Source of the DNA: Gammaproteobacteria bacterium
Lineage (GTDB): Bacteria > Pseudomonadota > Gammaproteobacteria > Arenicellales > Arenicellaceae
Direction: 5' to 3'
DNA length: 64,000 nucleotides
Assembly (NCBI GenBank): GCA_017854775.1
Contig: JAFMHC010000002.1
Span: 1-64,000, forward strand
The notes beneath the pieces were generated by a model. That model saw nothing but the letters and a program-made list of their open reading frames with translations. It searched no databases and was not told the DNA's origin. Made by a program: the position numbers and the translations under genes. This document shows positions 9,375 to 18,737 of this stretch, piece after piece (the first letter of the stretch is position 1; each line of letters opens with the position of its first letter).

Positions 9375-12300
9375 GCATCGCCTCGATACTCTTGTTCACT
9401 ATTTTGCATACTATTTTGCATACTATTTTGCATACTATTTTGCATACTATTTTGCATACTGTTTCGCTCAATCGCTTTCGCTCTCATGGTCTGTCGTAAG
9501 GTCGCCATATGATCGAGCATACTTCCCAGCGCTGGCACTAGCAGCATCTGGATAAACGTGCCTACCAGTACGCCGAAGGCAATACTGGCCGCCATCGGAA
9601 TTAAAAACTGGCCTTGCACGCTTTGTTCCAGCATAAGTGGGCCGACGCCTAAAAAGGTGGTTAGCGCGGTTAAGAAAATTGCTCGAAAGCGACTTTTACC
9701 GGCCTCTATCCATGCCAGCCGTGACTCAACACCCTGACCACGCAATTCGTTGGCAAAGTCGACCTGTACTAAGGCACCATTAATAACCACACCGGCTAAT
9801 CCAACAATACCGAAGATACTCAACAAGCCCATATAAAGATCTAAGACTAGATGCCCAAGAACCGCGCCGACCAGACCAAAGGGTATCGCCAGCATCACCA
9901 CAATCGGCTGTGAATACGACCTAAAAGGAATCGCCAGTAGAATAAAAATACCTATTAGAGCCAACATGAAATTTCGGCCTAACACCGAACCAACCTCACC
10001 AATTTCCCTTGCCTCACCGCCAAAGCCAAAACGCGCATCGGGCACAGATCGCTCGACATTTGGCAGGATCGATTCGGCTAATACGGTACTAACCTGCTGA
10101 CCACTGATAACCGCACTATCGACATCGGCGGTGATGGTGATTAAACGCTGGCCATTGCGCCTGCTAATTGTCGAAGGGCTATGGTCTTCGGTAATATGTG
10201 CCACCCGCGAAAGTGGAATAAACTCACCGGTGGCGGTCTGAATACGATAATCAAACAGATCACTTATATGGCGTCGCTCGGCTTGCGGCAGCCGCACGTA
10301 AACCCGCACTTCGTCACGACCACGCTGCACTCTCAATGCCTCGTCACCAAAAAACGCACCACGAACCTGTACCGCTAACGACTGTAGACTTAGTCCGTAT
10401 CGGCTCGCTTCATCTTTAAGCTCAATTTTGAATTCACGCTTACCAGCATCAAAGTCATTTCGAATATCATAGACACCGTTTATCGAATTTAAGCCCAATT
10501 CGGTTTGAGCAATCGCCTCGCGCAAACTGGAATCAGTATCAGCCGACACTTCAACCTGCACCGCAGCACCCAATGAAACCTCACTGGACGACACGCTAAT
10601 CTTAGCCTGACTATCTAACAACGCCAGTGACGCACGCCACTGCTCTTCAAACTCGGACGATGAGAAACGGCGCTTGTTTGAGTCTACAAGGTGGATTACC
10701 ACTGAACCTTGATTAGATCGAGAAACATTTTGTGCGTCCACACCTGGGGGGCCACCAGCGGCCTCCTGACTGCCAATTAACGCAAGCTGAGCCACGATGA
10801 CATCGTCTACTCCCTGATCGTCGTCGGCCATCACTTGGGCAAGATCGATGCCGAGTTGTTCGACTTGAGCAACTAATTTGGCGGTTCGCTGTAACGACGC
10901 ACCTTCGGCCAACTCCACCGAAGCAGTGACGTAATTTCCTTCGATCATAGGAAAAAATGAGAATTTAATATAGCCATTTGCCAAAATGCCAATGGTTAAA
11001 ATTAAGATGGTAACGGATCCTGTGATCGTCACAAACCAATGTTTAGTGGTGAAGTACAGAGCGCGATCAAGCGGCCCATTGATAAAGCGTTGCAGCGCGT
11101 CATCAACCGTATTTCTAGCATCCGAAAAGAACTCGAAAACGCGGTTTTTCGGTGGCTCTTGAATGTTTATACGAGACAAGTGATGCGGTAAAATCAACAA
11201 TGATTCGATCAACGATAGTGCAAGTATCATAATAACTACAGCGGGTATATTGATCAGGAATTTACCGATAACACCCGGCACTAGTAGCAATGGTATGAAT
11301 GCCACGACAGTCGTTAAAACTGCGAAAATAACCGGCACAGCAACGCGGCTAGCACCTTTGACGGCAGCCTCCACCGGCGGAGTGCCTCGCGCGGCTTCAG
11401 AAAATATATTTTCGCCGGTCACAATGGCATCATCGACGACAATTCCAATAGCCAAGATAAATCCAAACATCGAAAGCGAATTTATTGAAAAACCGAATAT
11501 CAACATAGGAATAAACGAGGCTACGAATGACACCCCGATGCCAACAGAGACCCAAAATGCCAATCGTAAATCCAAGAATAAAGTAAGCGCCAAGGCGACC
11601 AACAACATCCCAATAATTGCATTTTTTATTAGCAGACTAATACGTTGATCTAGCTCAACAGAATCATCCCTCCAGATCACCACATCAACGCTATCAGGGA
11701 GACTCGGAGCCAAATGTTGCTCTAGGTAAGCATCGGCACTAGCGATAACGTCAAGAACTCGCTCATCGCCAACGCGAAAAATATTAAGGAACACCGCAGG
11801 CTGATTGTTTAATAAAGCGTACTCATTACGTTCTTTGAAGCCATCAACGACCTGCGCAATATCACGTAGGCGAACAACACCGTCACTCGGCGACGAGCGG
11901 ATTATTATTTCTTCAAAGTCTTGTCGAGTTAAATTTCGCCCGACGGTGCGTATCAGGATGCTTTCCTTTGCAGTATCAATGTCACCACCGGGCAACTCTA
12001 AACTTTCACGTCGTATAGCATTAGAAAGGTCGGCTAAGGTAAGGCCATAGGCACGTAAATTATCTCGGGTTACCTCAATTGATATCTCATAGTCGCGAGT
12101 GTGCTTTACTTCAACCAATGAGATATTGTCTTCGAGTACAAGCTCCTCTTTTACTCGATACGCTAACTCCTTTAACGCCGCCTCGGGTAAGGCGCCACTA
12201 ATCACGATTTCAGCAACTCGCGCTTTAGCACTCAGCTGGGTAACAATTGGCTCTTCAGCTTCCGCTGGGAATACAGTAATACGATCTACTTCAGATTTGA

Positions 12301-12625
12301 CGTCATTTAAAGCACGACTGATATCAATGGTTCGTGAGAACTCAAGGTTAACCATGGCAACGCCTTCTGACGCCGTTGCTGTTATTTCAACAACACCTTC
12401 AACGCCGTTTAGTTGTTGCTCAAGCGGTTGAATAATCGATTGCTCGATCTCATCAGGTGATGCTCCTATATAGGGTACCTCGACACTAATTATCTCTAGG
12501 GTGAACTCAGGAAACGCCTCTTGTGAGATATTAGTCATACTGATCAAACCGCCGATCAGCAGAACTGCCATTAATAGATTTGAAGCCACGGGGTGGCGAA
12601 TAAACCATTCGATCATGCCACTCAT
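9371..12625 (-). CDS. RND efflux permease with repetitive C-terminal tail
   Basis: This 1084-residue inner-membrane proton-driven pump has the usual two-fold RND layout. TM1 is near residues 10-30 and the first large periplasmic loop spans about 35-330. TM4 carries the paired aspartates of the proton relay (GIVVDDAIVTGEN). A second periplasmic loop covers about 560-860 and the final TM block ends near 1045. After the normal end the protein carries five copies of MQNS encoded by a 12-bp tandem repeat (9401-9460). Both neighbours overlap it by four bases. Substrate not predictable; organic compounds are likely because the adaptor and regulator are of multidrug type. Confidence 0.95.
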   Translation of the reverse strand: MSGMIEWFIRHPVASNLLMAVLLIGGLISMTNISQEAFPEFTLEIISVEVPYIGASPDEIEQSIIQPLEQQLNGVEGVVEITATASEGVAMVNLEFSRTIDISRALNDVKSEVDRITVFPAEAEEPIVTQLSAKARVAEIVISGALPEAALKELAYRVKEELVLEDNISLVEVKHTRDYEISIEVTRDNLRAYGLTLADLSNAIRRESLELPGGDIDTAKESILIRTVGRNLTRQDFEEIIIRSSPSDGVVRLRDIAQVVDGFKERNEYALLNNQPAVFLNIFRVGDERVLDVIASADAYLEQHLAPSLPDSVDVVIWRDDSVELDQRISLLIKNAIIGMLLVALALTLFLDLRLAFWVSVGIGVSFVASFIPMLIFGFSINSLSMFGFILAIGIVVDDAIVTGENIFSEAARGTPPVEAAVKGASRVAVPVIFAVLTTVVAFIPLLLVPGVIGKFLINIPAVVIMILALSLIESLLILPHHLSRINIQEPPKNRVFEFFSDARNTVDDALQRFINGPLDRALYFTTKHWFVTITGSVTILILTIGILANGYIKFSFFPMIEGNYVTASVELAEGASLQRTAKLVAQVEQLGIDLAQVMADDDQGVDDVIVAQLALIGSQEAAGGPPGVDAQNVSRSNQGSVVIHLVDSNKRRFSSSEFEEQWRASLALLDSQAKISVSSSEVSLGAAVQVEVSADTDSSLREAIAQTELGLNSINGVYDIRNDFDAGKREFKIELKDEASRYGLSLQSLAVQVRGAFFGDEALRVQRGRDEVRVYVRLPQAERRHISDLFDYRIQTATGEFIPLSRVAHITEDHSPSTISRRNGQRLITITADVDSAVISGQQVSTVLAESILPNVERSVPDARFGFGGEAREIGEVGSVLGRNFMLALIGIFILLAIPFRSYSQPIVVMLAIPFGLVGAVLGHLVLDLYMGLLSIFGIVGLAGVVINGALVQVDFANELRGQGVESRLAWIEAGKSRFRAIFLTALTTFLGVGPLMLEQSVQGQFLIPMAASIAFGVLVGTFIQMLLVPALGSMLDHMATLRQTMRAKAIERNSMQNSMQNSMQNSMQNSMQNSEQEYRGDA
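9401..9460. repeat. 12-bp tandem repeat, five perfect copies, inside the RND permease gene
   Basis: The unit ATTTTGCATACT occurs five times without interruption. Read on the minus strand it encodes (MQNS)5 near the C-terminus of the permease. Because the unit is four codons, copy-number change by slippage would keep the frame. Confidence 0.97.
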
Positions 12626-14046
12626 TGAACCGGCTCCTCGATTTTTGCTTCGCCCGCGGGGTTTACAACCTCAGTTTGATCAGCATCTAATGTCGGTGAC
12701 CCATCGTGCTCGCCGCCCAAGATTACTTCGGGTGTCGCTAACGTCGCTTGAGGTAATATTTCCGCGCTTGGCAATACATCCACCGACGCAGGCGCAAGTT
12801 GATCAACTTGCACGATTGGTGCAACCGCTTGCGGCTCAATTTGCTCGGTTTGGTGATTGCGAATCTGTACTTGGTTCCCGGGTAACACGCCACCGATGTC
12901 AGACCCAAGCACATAGGTATCGCTGGCGTCCTCGAGATCAGGCCGGACATAGGCAGTCTCTTGCTGATTGTTTAGCGTCTTTACATTGGCTGATTGCACG
13001 GTGCCTATACCTTTGGCGTTAACCTGTACAAACCAAATTGTGTCGTCAGAGCGCACGCTGTCGCGACCGACTTTAACGTAGCGGCCCACATCTCTAGTCT
13101 GAATAAACGCTTGTGCAAACATGCTCGACAATAGCGGCGGAGCCTCAACCTCGGTCTCACGCATGGCCTGCCCGCGCGCCTCTGGCGCATCGATCCGTAC
13201 CACTACATTAATCGTTCGAGTTGCACTGTCTAACCCGGCCTCGACTCGATCAACAACTGCTGGCCAGAAAAAACGACTGCCACCAAAAGACGCTTCTACG
13301 CGGGCAACAATCTCGGCGGTGTCAATGCTAAATAGATTTTCCAGCAGCACGGCATCCGCTTCCGGCAAAGCAAGCGACAGCTCAAATGCCTCAGTTGAAT
13401 AAATTTCAGCAAACGCCACCCCAGGCGCTAATACATCGCCTACGCTAACCCGCTCGCTCATCACTCTACCGTCGAAAGGAGCTCGAATAATACTGCGACT
13501 CAAATCCGTTTTTGCGCTCAATAGACTGGCCTCAAATTGGGCCACCCGGGCATTCGCAGCAGCAAATTCAGCTTGCCTCTGATCCAACTCTTCTCGCGAT
13601 ACGGCCTTAAGTTCAAGCAATTTCTTCGAGCGAGTGATCTGCGATTTAGCCAGTTTCAAATCGGCTTTAGCGCTGGCTAACTGCGCCTCTAGCTCAGCCG
13701 CTTTGGCTCTGAGAGTAAGCGGATCTATTTTAAGCAAGGCCGCACCAGATTTAAAATGAGCGCCCGACTTTAGACTCTCACTGAGCTCAATAACCTGACC
13801 CGAGACCTGCGCCTGGAGGTTAACCGTGGCGACAGGAACAACGCGCCCACTTGCGGTAATTTCGAACCTACCGCTCTGCCATACCAATCGCTCGGCATCA
13901 ACAATCGGCGTTTTCGCTACTATCGGCGTAAGCGTGGGTTCTGACTTTAACGCCGTCAGCAAAAATAAGGCAACCACGCCAAAACCCACAATGCCCAAGC
14001 ACACAAGTAACCAGTGTTTACGTTCGTTATCTATATTAAACTTCAT
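12622..14046 (-). CDS. RND efflux periplasmic adaptor (membrane fusion protein)
   Basis: This 474-residue adaptor links the permease and the outer-membrane channel. A single N-terminal membrane anchor lies at about residues 12-32. The first barrel-sandwich half is GRVVPVATVNLQAQVSGQV and the hairpin coiled coil covers about residues 105-175 (rich in A, K, E and S). The second lipoyl half is RAPFDGRVMSERVSVGDVLAPG, followed by the beta-barrel and membrane-proximal domains. The last ~85 residues form an unusual low-complexity, Pro/Glu/Ala-rich extension (for example EQIEPQAVAPIVQVDQ) absent from typical adaptors. It overlaps the permease start by four bases and lies 11 bases after tetR. Confidence 0.93.
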   Translation of the reverse strand: MKFNIDNERKHWLLVCLGIVGFGVVALFLLTALKSEPTLTPIVAKTPIVDAERLVWQSGRFEITASGRVVPVATVNLQAQVSGQVIELSESLKSGAHFKSGAALLKIDPLTLRAKAAELEAQLASAKADLKLAKSQITRSKKLLELKAVSREELDQRQAEFAAANARVAQFEASLLSAKTDLSRSIIRAPFDGRVMSERVSVGDVLAPGVAFAEIYSTEAFELSLALPEADAVLLENLFSIDTAEIVARVEASFGGSRFFWPAVVDRVEAGLDSATRTINVVVRIDAPEARGQAMRETEVEAPPLLSSMFAQAFIQTRDVGRYVKVGRDSVRSDDTIWFVQVNAKGIGTVQSANVKTLNNQQETAYVRPDLEDASDTYVLGSDIGGVLPGNQVQIRNHQTEQIEPQAVAPIVQVDQLAPASVDVLPSAEILPQATLATPEVILGGEHDGSPTLDADQTEVVNPAGEAKIEEPVQ

Positions 14047-14057
14047 AAGAATCCTTG

Positions 14058-14711
14058 TTAAGACAGTGTTTTCTGAATATTCGAAAACACAATTTGTTTG
14101 ATCTGAGACACTTCGGCAGGCCCATACGCGGTGATGCCGAGTAAGTTTTTGGCGCTCAATCTATTTACTCTAAACACCAACATTTGACCAAATATTGTTT
14201 GTGCAATAATGGCGTTTTCTAAGTTTGAATTAGGCTGCTTTCTGACAATAGCGACCAGCACTGCGAGTAAATCATGCAGCGGATTTCGACTAAGCTCGTG
14301 GTCCGGAATATGCTCACCCAACTGGAATCGAGTGATAAACCGAGCCCACTGTTCGGTCTCTTCTGAATCTGGGATCATCAGGTCGATGGTAATCCCAACA
14401 ATGCTTAAAATATGCTCCATAGCATTGCTTGCATCTCGGTCGTGCGAGCTAATAAATTTAGTAGCGGCCTCGACCGGCACCTTGGCATGCAAAGAAATTT
14501 GCTCATTTATATAGTCGGCCACAGCACTATATAAATTGTCCTTACTGCCGAAGTGATAGCTAATCGATGCCACGTTCATCCCAGCACGATCACTAATTTG
14601 GCGAATAGAAACGCCGTCTAGACCGCGTCGACCAAACAGATCTAAAGCGGCCTGAATCAGTTTTGAACGCGCTAGTTCTCCGACGCCGATACCGTCATTT
14701 TTTTTTGTCAC
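14058..14711 (-). CDS. TetR family regulator of the efflux operon (CecR/YbiH-like)
   Basis: The 217-residue protein has a TetR helix-turn-helix at residues ~15-60 (LIQAALDLFGRRGLDGVSIRQISDRAGMN overall, then YHFGSKDNLY). The C-terminal ligand domain looks like the DUF1956 type of CecR/YbiH, including WARFITRFQL. It is the first gene of the operon with the adaptor, permease and channel. It very probably represses the operon and itself by binding the 32-bp palindrome 58 bases upstream. The inducing compound is unknown. Confidence 0.92.
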   Translation of the reverse strand: MTKKNDGIGVGELARSKLIQAALDLFGRRGLDGVSIRQISDRAGMNVASISYHFGSKDNLYSAVADYINEQISLHAKVPVEAATKFISSHDRDASNAMEHILSIVGITIDLMIPDSEETEQWARFITRFQLGEHIPDHELSRNPLHDLLAVLVAIVRKQPNSNLENAIIAQTIFGQMLVFRVNRLSAKNLLGITAYGPAEVSQIKQIVFSNIQKTLS

Positions 14712-14768
14712 TAGATTATCTCCAAGGAATTACCTTCCAATTTTTCTTCCGTGACAATACTCCTCCTC

Positions 14769-14800
14769 TTAAATTAAATCAAACGTTTGATTTAATTTAA
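14769..14800. promoter_or_regulatory. TetR operator: 32-bp perfect palindrome
   Basis: TTAAATTAAATCAAAC is followed immediately by its exact reverse complement. It sits 58 bases upstream of the tetR start, where a repressor site is expected. The core TCAAACGTTTGA resembles sites bound by other TetR proteins. The assignment to this TetR protein is inferred from position. Confidence 0.8.
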
Positions 14801-15144
14801 CGAAAAAGTAATGTAATACAGGTTCGTTTCCAATATTTCGGTTACGACTTGGGGCGGCCTAAGAACGTCATCAAGAAGCATTGATCAGTATTTTTAAGTC
14901 ACAAAAAACCACTAACCATTTGATTAAAAACAACTTTACCAATATCAATTTCCTGGGCAAGCCCTTAATATGGTTAGGTTTTCATTTGTAAGGTCAACCG
15001 CAAACCCAATGTCATCAAAACTCGACTGCAGGCTAGAGTTAACGCCGAATCAGCATTTTTCGGCACATGCCAAGCAATCATAGGGGCTTGGGGAGGAGAT
15101 CTAAGAGCCGCCGATTGATAAGTAATCGCCGAGCTATGCGCACA
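14801..15144. other. Intergenic region upstream of the efflux operon
   Basis: No gene was seen. It holds an 8-bp distant inverted repeat (CTAACCAT at 14912 with ATGGTTAG at 14970) around a small GGGC-AA-GCCC hairpin (14955-14964), and the 3' flank of the selD gene. A function for the structure is not evident. Confidence 0.4.
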
Positions 15145-17463
15145 TCAGTCGAGCACAAATTTGATACTAATGGGGGCTGGAACACTGCTCTCTTTTTGCT
15201 TTATCTTACCGACTACAAGGTAATCACTTTCACCTTCAAGCAAAGCCGCCGCACTCGACGGACTGATGGTCACCAGCAAGCCGCCACTGGTTTGTGGGTC
15301 AAGCAAGAGCTCAATAATTAAGCGTTGTTGATGAGGGCGATGAGCCGCTTCTGTCTGATCACTGAACATACAGCGCAATAGATACGGCTCAAGTTGTGGA
15401 TACAAGCTTGATCGCCAGCCATCCTCGGCCAGCTCTAGCGCCCCGCTAAGTAAGGGAATAGCGGCTAGATTTAATTCTGCAAGCAATGCCACATTACTTG
15501 GGTTATCAACACTCTTGCTGGGGCGTTTTGTATTGGCACCTTTAGTATTGGCACTATCAAGCATTTCTAACAGATGCCCTATCAACCCGAAACCAGTCAC
15601 ATCGGTTACCGCGTTAGGCCTAACTTGCTGCAACTGTTGCATCGCTCGATGATTGGACAGCAACATACTGTCATAACTTGCCTCAACGGCCGCAGGACTT
15701 GCTTCACCTTGCATGTCGGCGGCCATCACGACTCCGGTGCCTAGCGCCTTACTTAATAGAATTAAGTCGCCCGCCTTGGCGCCAGACTTACTCCATTGAA
15801 GCCCAGGTGCTACCTCACCATTAGCTACGATACCAAGGTGACTTTCTAGCCCCTCGCTACTGTGTCCGCCAGATAATGTAGCTGGCGATGCCGATAGAGC
15901 GGCCTGAATGCCACGCAACATTCTCAAGTGGTCACGCTGCTGAAGGTTGGCACTACTGAAGGCGAGATTAATCCAAGCCTGTATATGAATTGCACTCGCG
16001 CCCATCGCGTAGATATCACTCAAAGCGTGATTCACACAGATATGCGCAAAGCGAGATTCGTCGGACATAAAACTGCGAAAGCCGTCGATAGTTTGCACTG
16101 CCAAGGTATCAGGCGTTGGCTTCCATACCGCCGCATCTTCAACCTCGTGCGCCCCTTCAGTTAAAACTCTGTCGAGATTGGCGGCCAATAGTTCGGGCCC
16201 CAGTTTACTACCACAACCTCCACAAGGCATTCCAACCTTTGACAAGCCATTGGCTGACAAGTCTGTCGCCGACGGTTCTAAGCTTGCGATAGGCATCGAC
16301 ATCGGCAGTTCAGAAAACTGACGCATAAAGGTCTGATCAATTGAGTCTTTCCAACGCCATACCCATCGACCTTTAACGGCTAAGCCGTTGCGACTGGCGA
16401 CCGCCACTTGCCCACCCAAGGCAAGCAAACTCAGAAAATTCTTCTGTAGCTTGATCTCTTGCAATGCTTGACCAGAAAATAACCGCCGTAAGTTCTGTTC
16501 AAGGTACGGCGCCTGTCGAACCGCAAACACGCCAGCTTTAGGCCGCGGATCGTCGACCATTTCGGCAATATCTCCAACCGCGAACACCGACTCGTGGGAG
16601 GTGCTCTGCAAGGTGCGACTCACTTGTATAAAGTTTTTTTCGGTATGCGCTAAACTGCCGGCATTCAGCCAAGGAGCGCCCACTGCACCAGTACACCAGA
16701 TCCGTTCATCTAAGCTCAGATTTTCACCAGCATCATTGATGACACCAGCACTAGTAACCTCGGCAACCGAAAAACCGGCATGCGTGGTTACATTGTAATC
16801 TCGTAACGACTGTTCAACCTGCCGGACAACTCTATCTGGGTAGCCCGGCAATACGTGCTCACCGCGATAGATAAGATGAAATTGTAAATGCTGATGACCG
16901 CGCAAACGATGTGCCATGGCGAGCACTAACTCGACGCCGCCCGCACCGGCGCCAATTACCCCCCAGTTAATTTTTTCAACAGCCTGCTGGCCAAGAGGCT
17001 GGTTGATCTGCTCCGAGCCTAAGCTTTGTAGCAACGAACCCCAGCGGCGCTGAAAACCCGCTATCGGCTTTACCCCTACGGCAAACTCACTGGCGCCAGA
17101 AATGCGTTGATCTGGTGTGGAGCCGATGTCAATAGACAAGACATCAAACTCAATATCCGCTTGGCCTTCCAGGTAAACGCATTTCAAATCTGGGTCGACA
17201 CCGTTGCATCGAGCTTGAATCCACCTAACACCCGCACGACGACATAATTGATTAAGGTCAATATTCGTTTCTGCCAGTGAATAGTGGCCAGCAACAAAAC
17301 CCGGTAGCATTCCTGAATACGGCGTCAGTAACTTTTCTGAAACCAAGGTAACACGCACCCCAGCAATGGCTTTCATCGCCAAAGCTTTGATTAGCAATAC
17401 GTGTGTATGCCCTCCACCCAGTAATACCAAGTCTCTAATAAACATAGGATCTCTAGTAAACAT
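15145..17463 (-). CDS. selD: Fusion of FAD/NAD oxidoreductase with selenide, water dikinase (SelD)
   Basis: This 772-residue two-domain enzyme has an N-terminal NDH-2-like oxidoreductase at residues ~10-390, with LLGGGHTH (FAD loop), GVIGAGAGGVE (second Rossmann motif, ~168-178) and FAVGDIAE (~294-301). SelD begins near residue 405. Its active site reads GGCGSK, with Cys417 and Lys420 matching catalytic Cys17 and Lys20 of E. coli SelD, so it is a cysteine form. It makes selenophosphate from selenide and ATP; the fused flavoprotein may supply reduced selenium. This fusion is known in cyanobacteria and various Proteobacteria. The first codons are nearly duplicated (ATGTTTACTAGAGATCC, ATGTTTATTAGAGA), so the ATG at 17445 is an alternative start. 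It lies two bases after mnmH. Confidence 0.95.
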   Translation of the reverse strand: MFTRDPMFIRDLVLLGGGHTHVLLIKALAMKAIAGVRVTLVSEKLLTPYSGMLPGFVAGHYSLAETNIDLNQLCRRAGVRWIQARCNGVDPDLKCVYLEGQADIEFDVLSIDIGSTPDQRISGASEFAVGVKPIAGFQRRWGSLLQSLGSEQINQPLGQQAVEKINWGVIGAGAGGVELVLAMAHRLRGHQHLQFHLIYRGEHVLPGYPDRVVRQVEQSLRDYNVTTHAGFSVAEVTSAGVINDAGENLSLDERIWCTGAVGAPWLNAGSLAHTEKNFIQVSRTLQSTSHESVFAVGDIAEMVDDPRPKAGVFAVRQAPYLEQNLRRLFSGQALQEIKLQKNFLSLLALGGQVAVASRNGLAVKGRWVWRWKDSIDQTFMRQFSELPMSMPIASLEPSATDLSANGLSKVGMPCGGCGSKLGPELLAANLDRVLTEGAHEVEDAAVWKPTPDTLAVQTIDGFRSFMSDESRFAHICVNHALSDIYAMGASAIHIQAWINLAFSSANLQQRDHLRMLRGIQAALSASPATLSGGHSSEGLESHLGIVANGEVAPGLQWSKSGAKAGDLILLSKALGTGVVMAADMQGEASPAAVEASYDSMLLSNHRAMQQLQQVRPNAVTDVTGFGLIGHLLEMLDSANTKGANTKRPSKSVDNPSNVALLAELNLAAIPLLSGALELAEDGWRSSLYPQLEPYLLRCMFSDQTEAAHRPHQQRLIIELLLDPQTSGGLLVTISPSSAAALLEGESDYLVVGKIKQKESSVPAPISIKFVLD

Positions 17464-17465
17464 GT

Positions 17466-18629
17466 TCAGAGCCTAGCGTGCTGTGAAACCGCTAGGCTAG
17501 CGGCAACCGAATGCCCCTGAATACTCTGCTGATTACTCTCAAGCCAATTGGTGATTTCTGACCAATTACCAGACAACACAAGGCGTGATTCACTTTTAGT
17601 TTGGTAATGCTGATAAAGTGCGTCGTAGTAGTCCGTCAGTAGCATCTCGATAAACTGATAAAAGCCAGCCGAGTCATTTTGCTCACGCAGCAAACTTGTT
17701 GCGTGGCTAAGTAGCTCAGACATCTGTTGAAATTTAAGCCCCCCCAAGCGCTTTTTTATCCGTTGCAGACTGCCCAATGCGTCATCGTATAAAGCGGCGT
17801 AAGGGTCGTCGCTACCGCCACCATAGTGTAGCAAACTGTGCTCAACATAGTCTTGATACAGACGCGCAACTCGATCAGCCATACTCGCCTGTAACAACAA
17901 TACCGGCGCGCGTGCCATCGCCTCTTGCAGCACTTTTGGTAAATGAATCCGACCGATTAAATGCGACTCCGCTTCGATTAACACCGGCGCATCACTGCGC
18001 GCTTCGCAGCGTAACCAGTCAATTATTATCTGATTTTCCCAATCAATTTGCGCCGGTTGTGGTTTAAATGTTTTCCCAAACGCGCTACCTCGATGATTAG
18101 CACGACCCTCTATGTCGACAGCACCCAGCCGCCCATCAATAAGTTGGGTTTTGCCAATCCCAGTCGCGCCACTTAACAAAATAATATTACCTTGCTTGCA
18201 TAAGCGTGTCAGTTGCTCAAGTAAATAACGCCTTAATGCTTTATAACCGCCCTCGACAATCGGATAGTGCAATCCGTCGTCGGCTAACCATTGCTGTGTT
18301 ATTTTCGAGCGCAGCCCTCCACGAAAACAGTACAGATAGCCATCGGGGTTGTCGGCGATAAACTGCTTCCAGCTGGCAATGCGCTGTGCGCGAATATCGG
18401 GCGTGGCTAAACCTAGCCCAAGATTGATTGCGGATGGCTGACCATGCTCGGCATATTCATTGCCAATAAGGTGACGCTGTCGATCGTTTAATAGAGGCAA
18501 ATTGCTTGCAGTGGGGAAAGCACCCGCACAGAATTCGACTGGCGCCCTGACGTCCATCAGCGCAACATCCTTTAAAAACAGCGAGCTGAACTGTTCGACA
18601 CTTAGATCGTCTCTATTGCTATCCGGCAT
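17466..18629 (-). CDS. mnmH: tRNA 2-selenouridine synthase MnmH (SelU)
   Basis: The 387-residue protein replaces sulfur by selenium at the wobble 2-thiouridine of Lys, Glu and Gln tRNAs, using selenophosphate. The N-terminal rhodanese domain (residues ~10-130) carries the active cysteine in YCFRGGLRSK (Cys101). A P-loop domain follows with GATGIGKT (154-161). It is upstream of the selD fusion with a two-base gap, so selenophosphate maker and user are co-expressed. No selA, selB or selC is present in this window. The pair therefore points to selenium use for tRNA modification, at least locally. Confidence 0.95.
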   Translation of the reverse strand: MPDSNRDDLSVEQFSSLFLKDVALMDVRAPVEFCAGAFPTASNLPLLNDRQRHLIGNEYAEHGQPSAINLGLGLATPDIRAQRIASWKQFIADNPDGYLYCFRGGLRSKITQQWLADDGLHYPIVEGGYKALRRYLLEQLTRLCKQGNIILLSGATGIGKTQLIDGRLGAVDIEGRANHRGSAFGKTFKPQPAQIDWENQIIIDWLRCEARSDAPVLIEAESHLIGRIHLPKVLQEAMARAPVLLLQASMADRVARLYQDYVEHSLLHYGGGSDDPYAALYDDALGSLQRIKKRLGGLKFQQMSELLSHATSLLREQNDSAGFYQFIEMLLTDYYDALYQHYQTKSESRLVLSGNWSEITNWLESNQQSIQGHSVAASLAVSQHARL

Positions 18630-18737
18630 CGGCTATTTTTTGTCAGGTTAAGGTTGCTTAGAGTGTAACGTAGACCCGCATTTAACGTGGTGGTATCGGT
18701 CTTCATGGCCTGGCGAATCAGTAAAGATAGACCCTAA

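Noticed and set aside
9401-9460. Possible CRISPR-like array
   Set aside because: The repeats are contiguous, with no spacers, and are inside a coding frame.
9355-9555. Plus-strand open frame with YFAYYFAY repeats
   Set aside because: It is the complement of the 12-bp repeat and the end of the RND permease gene; the repetitive reading is a by-product.
11250-11648. Plus-strand open frame of 132 codons inside the RND permease gene
   Set aside because: It lies wholly antisense to a well-supported gene, has low-complexity Thr/Asn composition and no ribosome site.
15145-17463. Selenocysteine in SelD (in-frame TGA with SECIS)
   Set aside because: The active-site residue is encoded as Cys and the frame has no internal stop.
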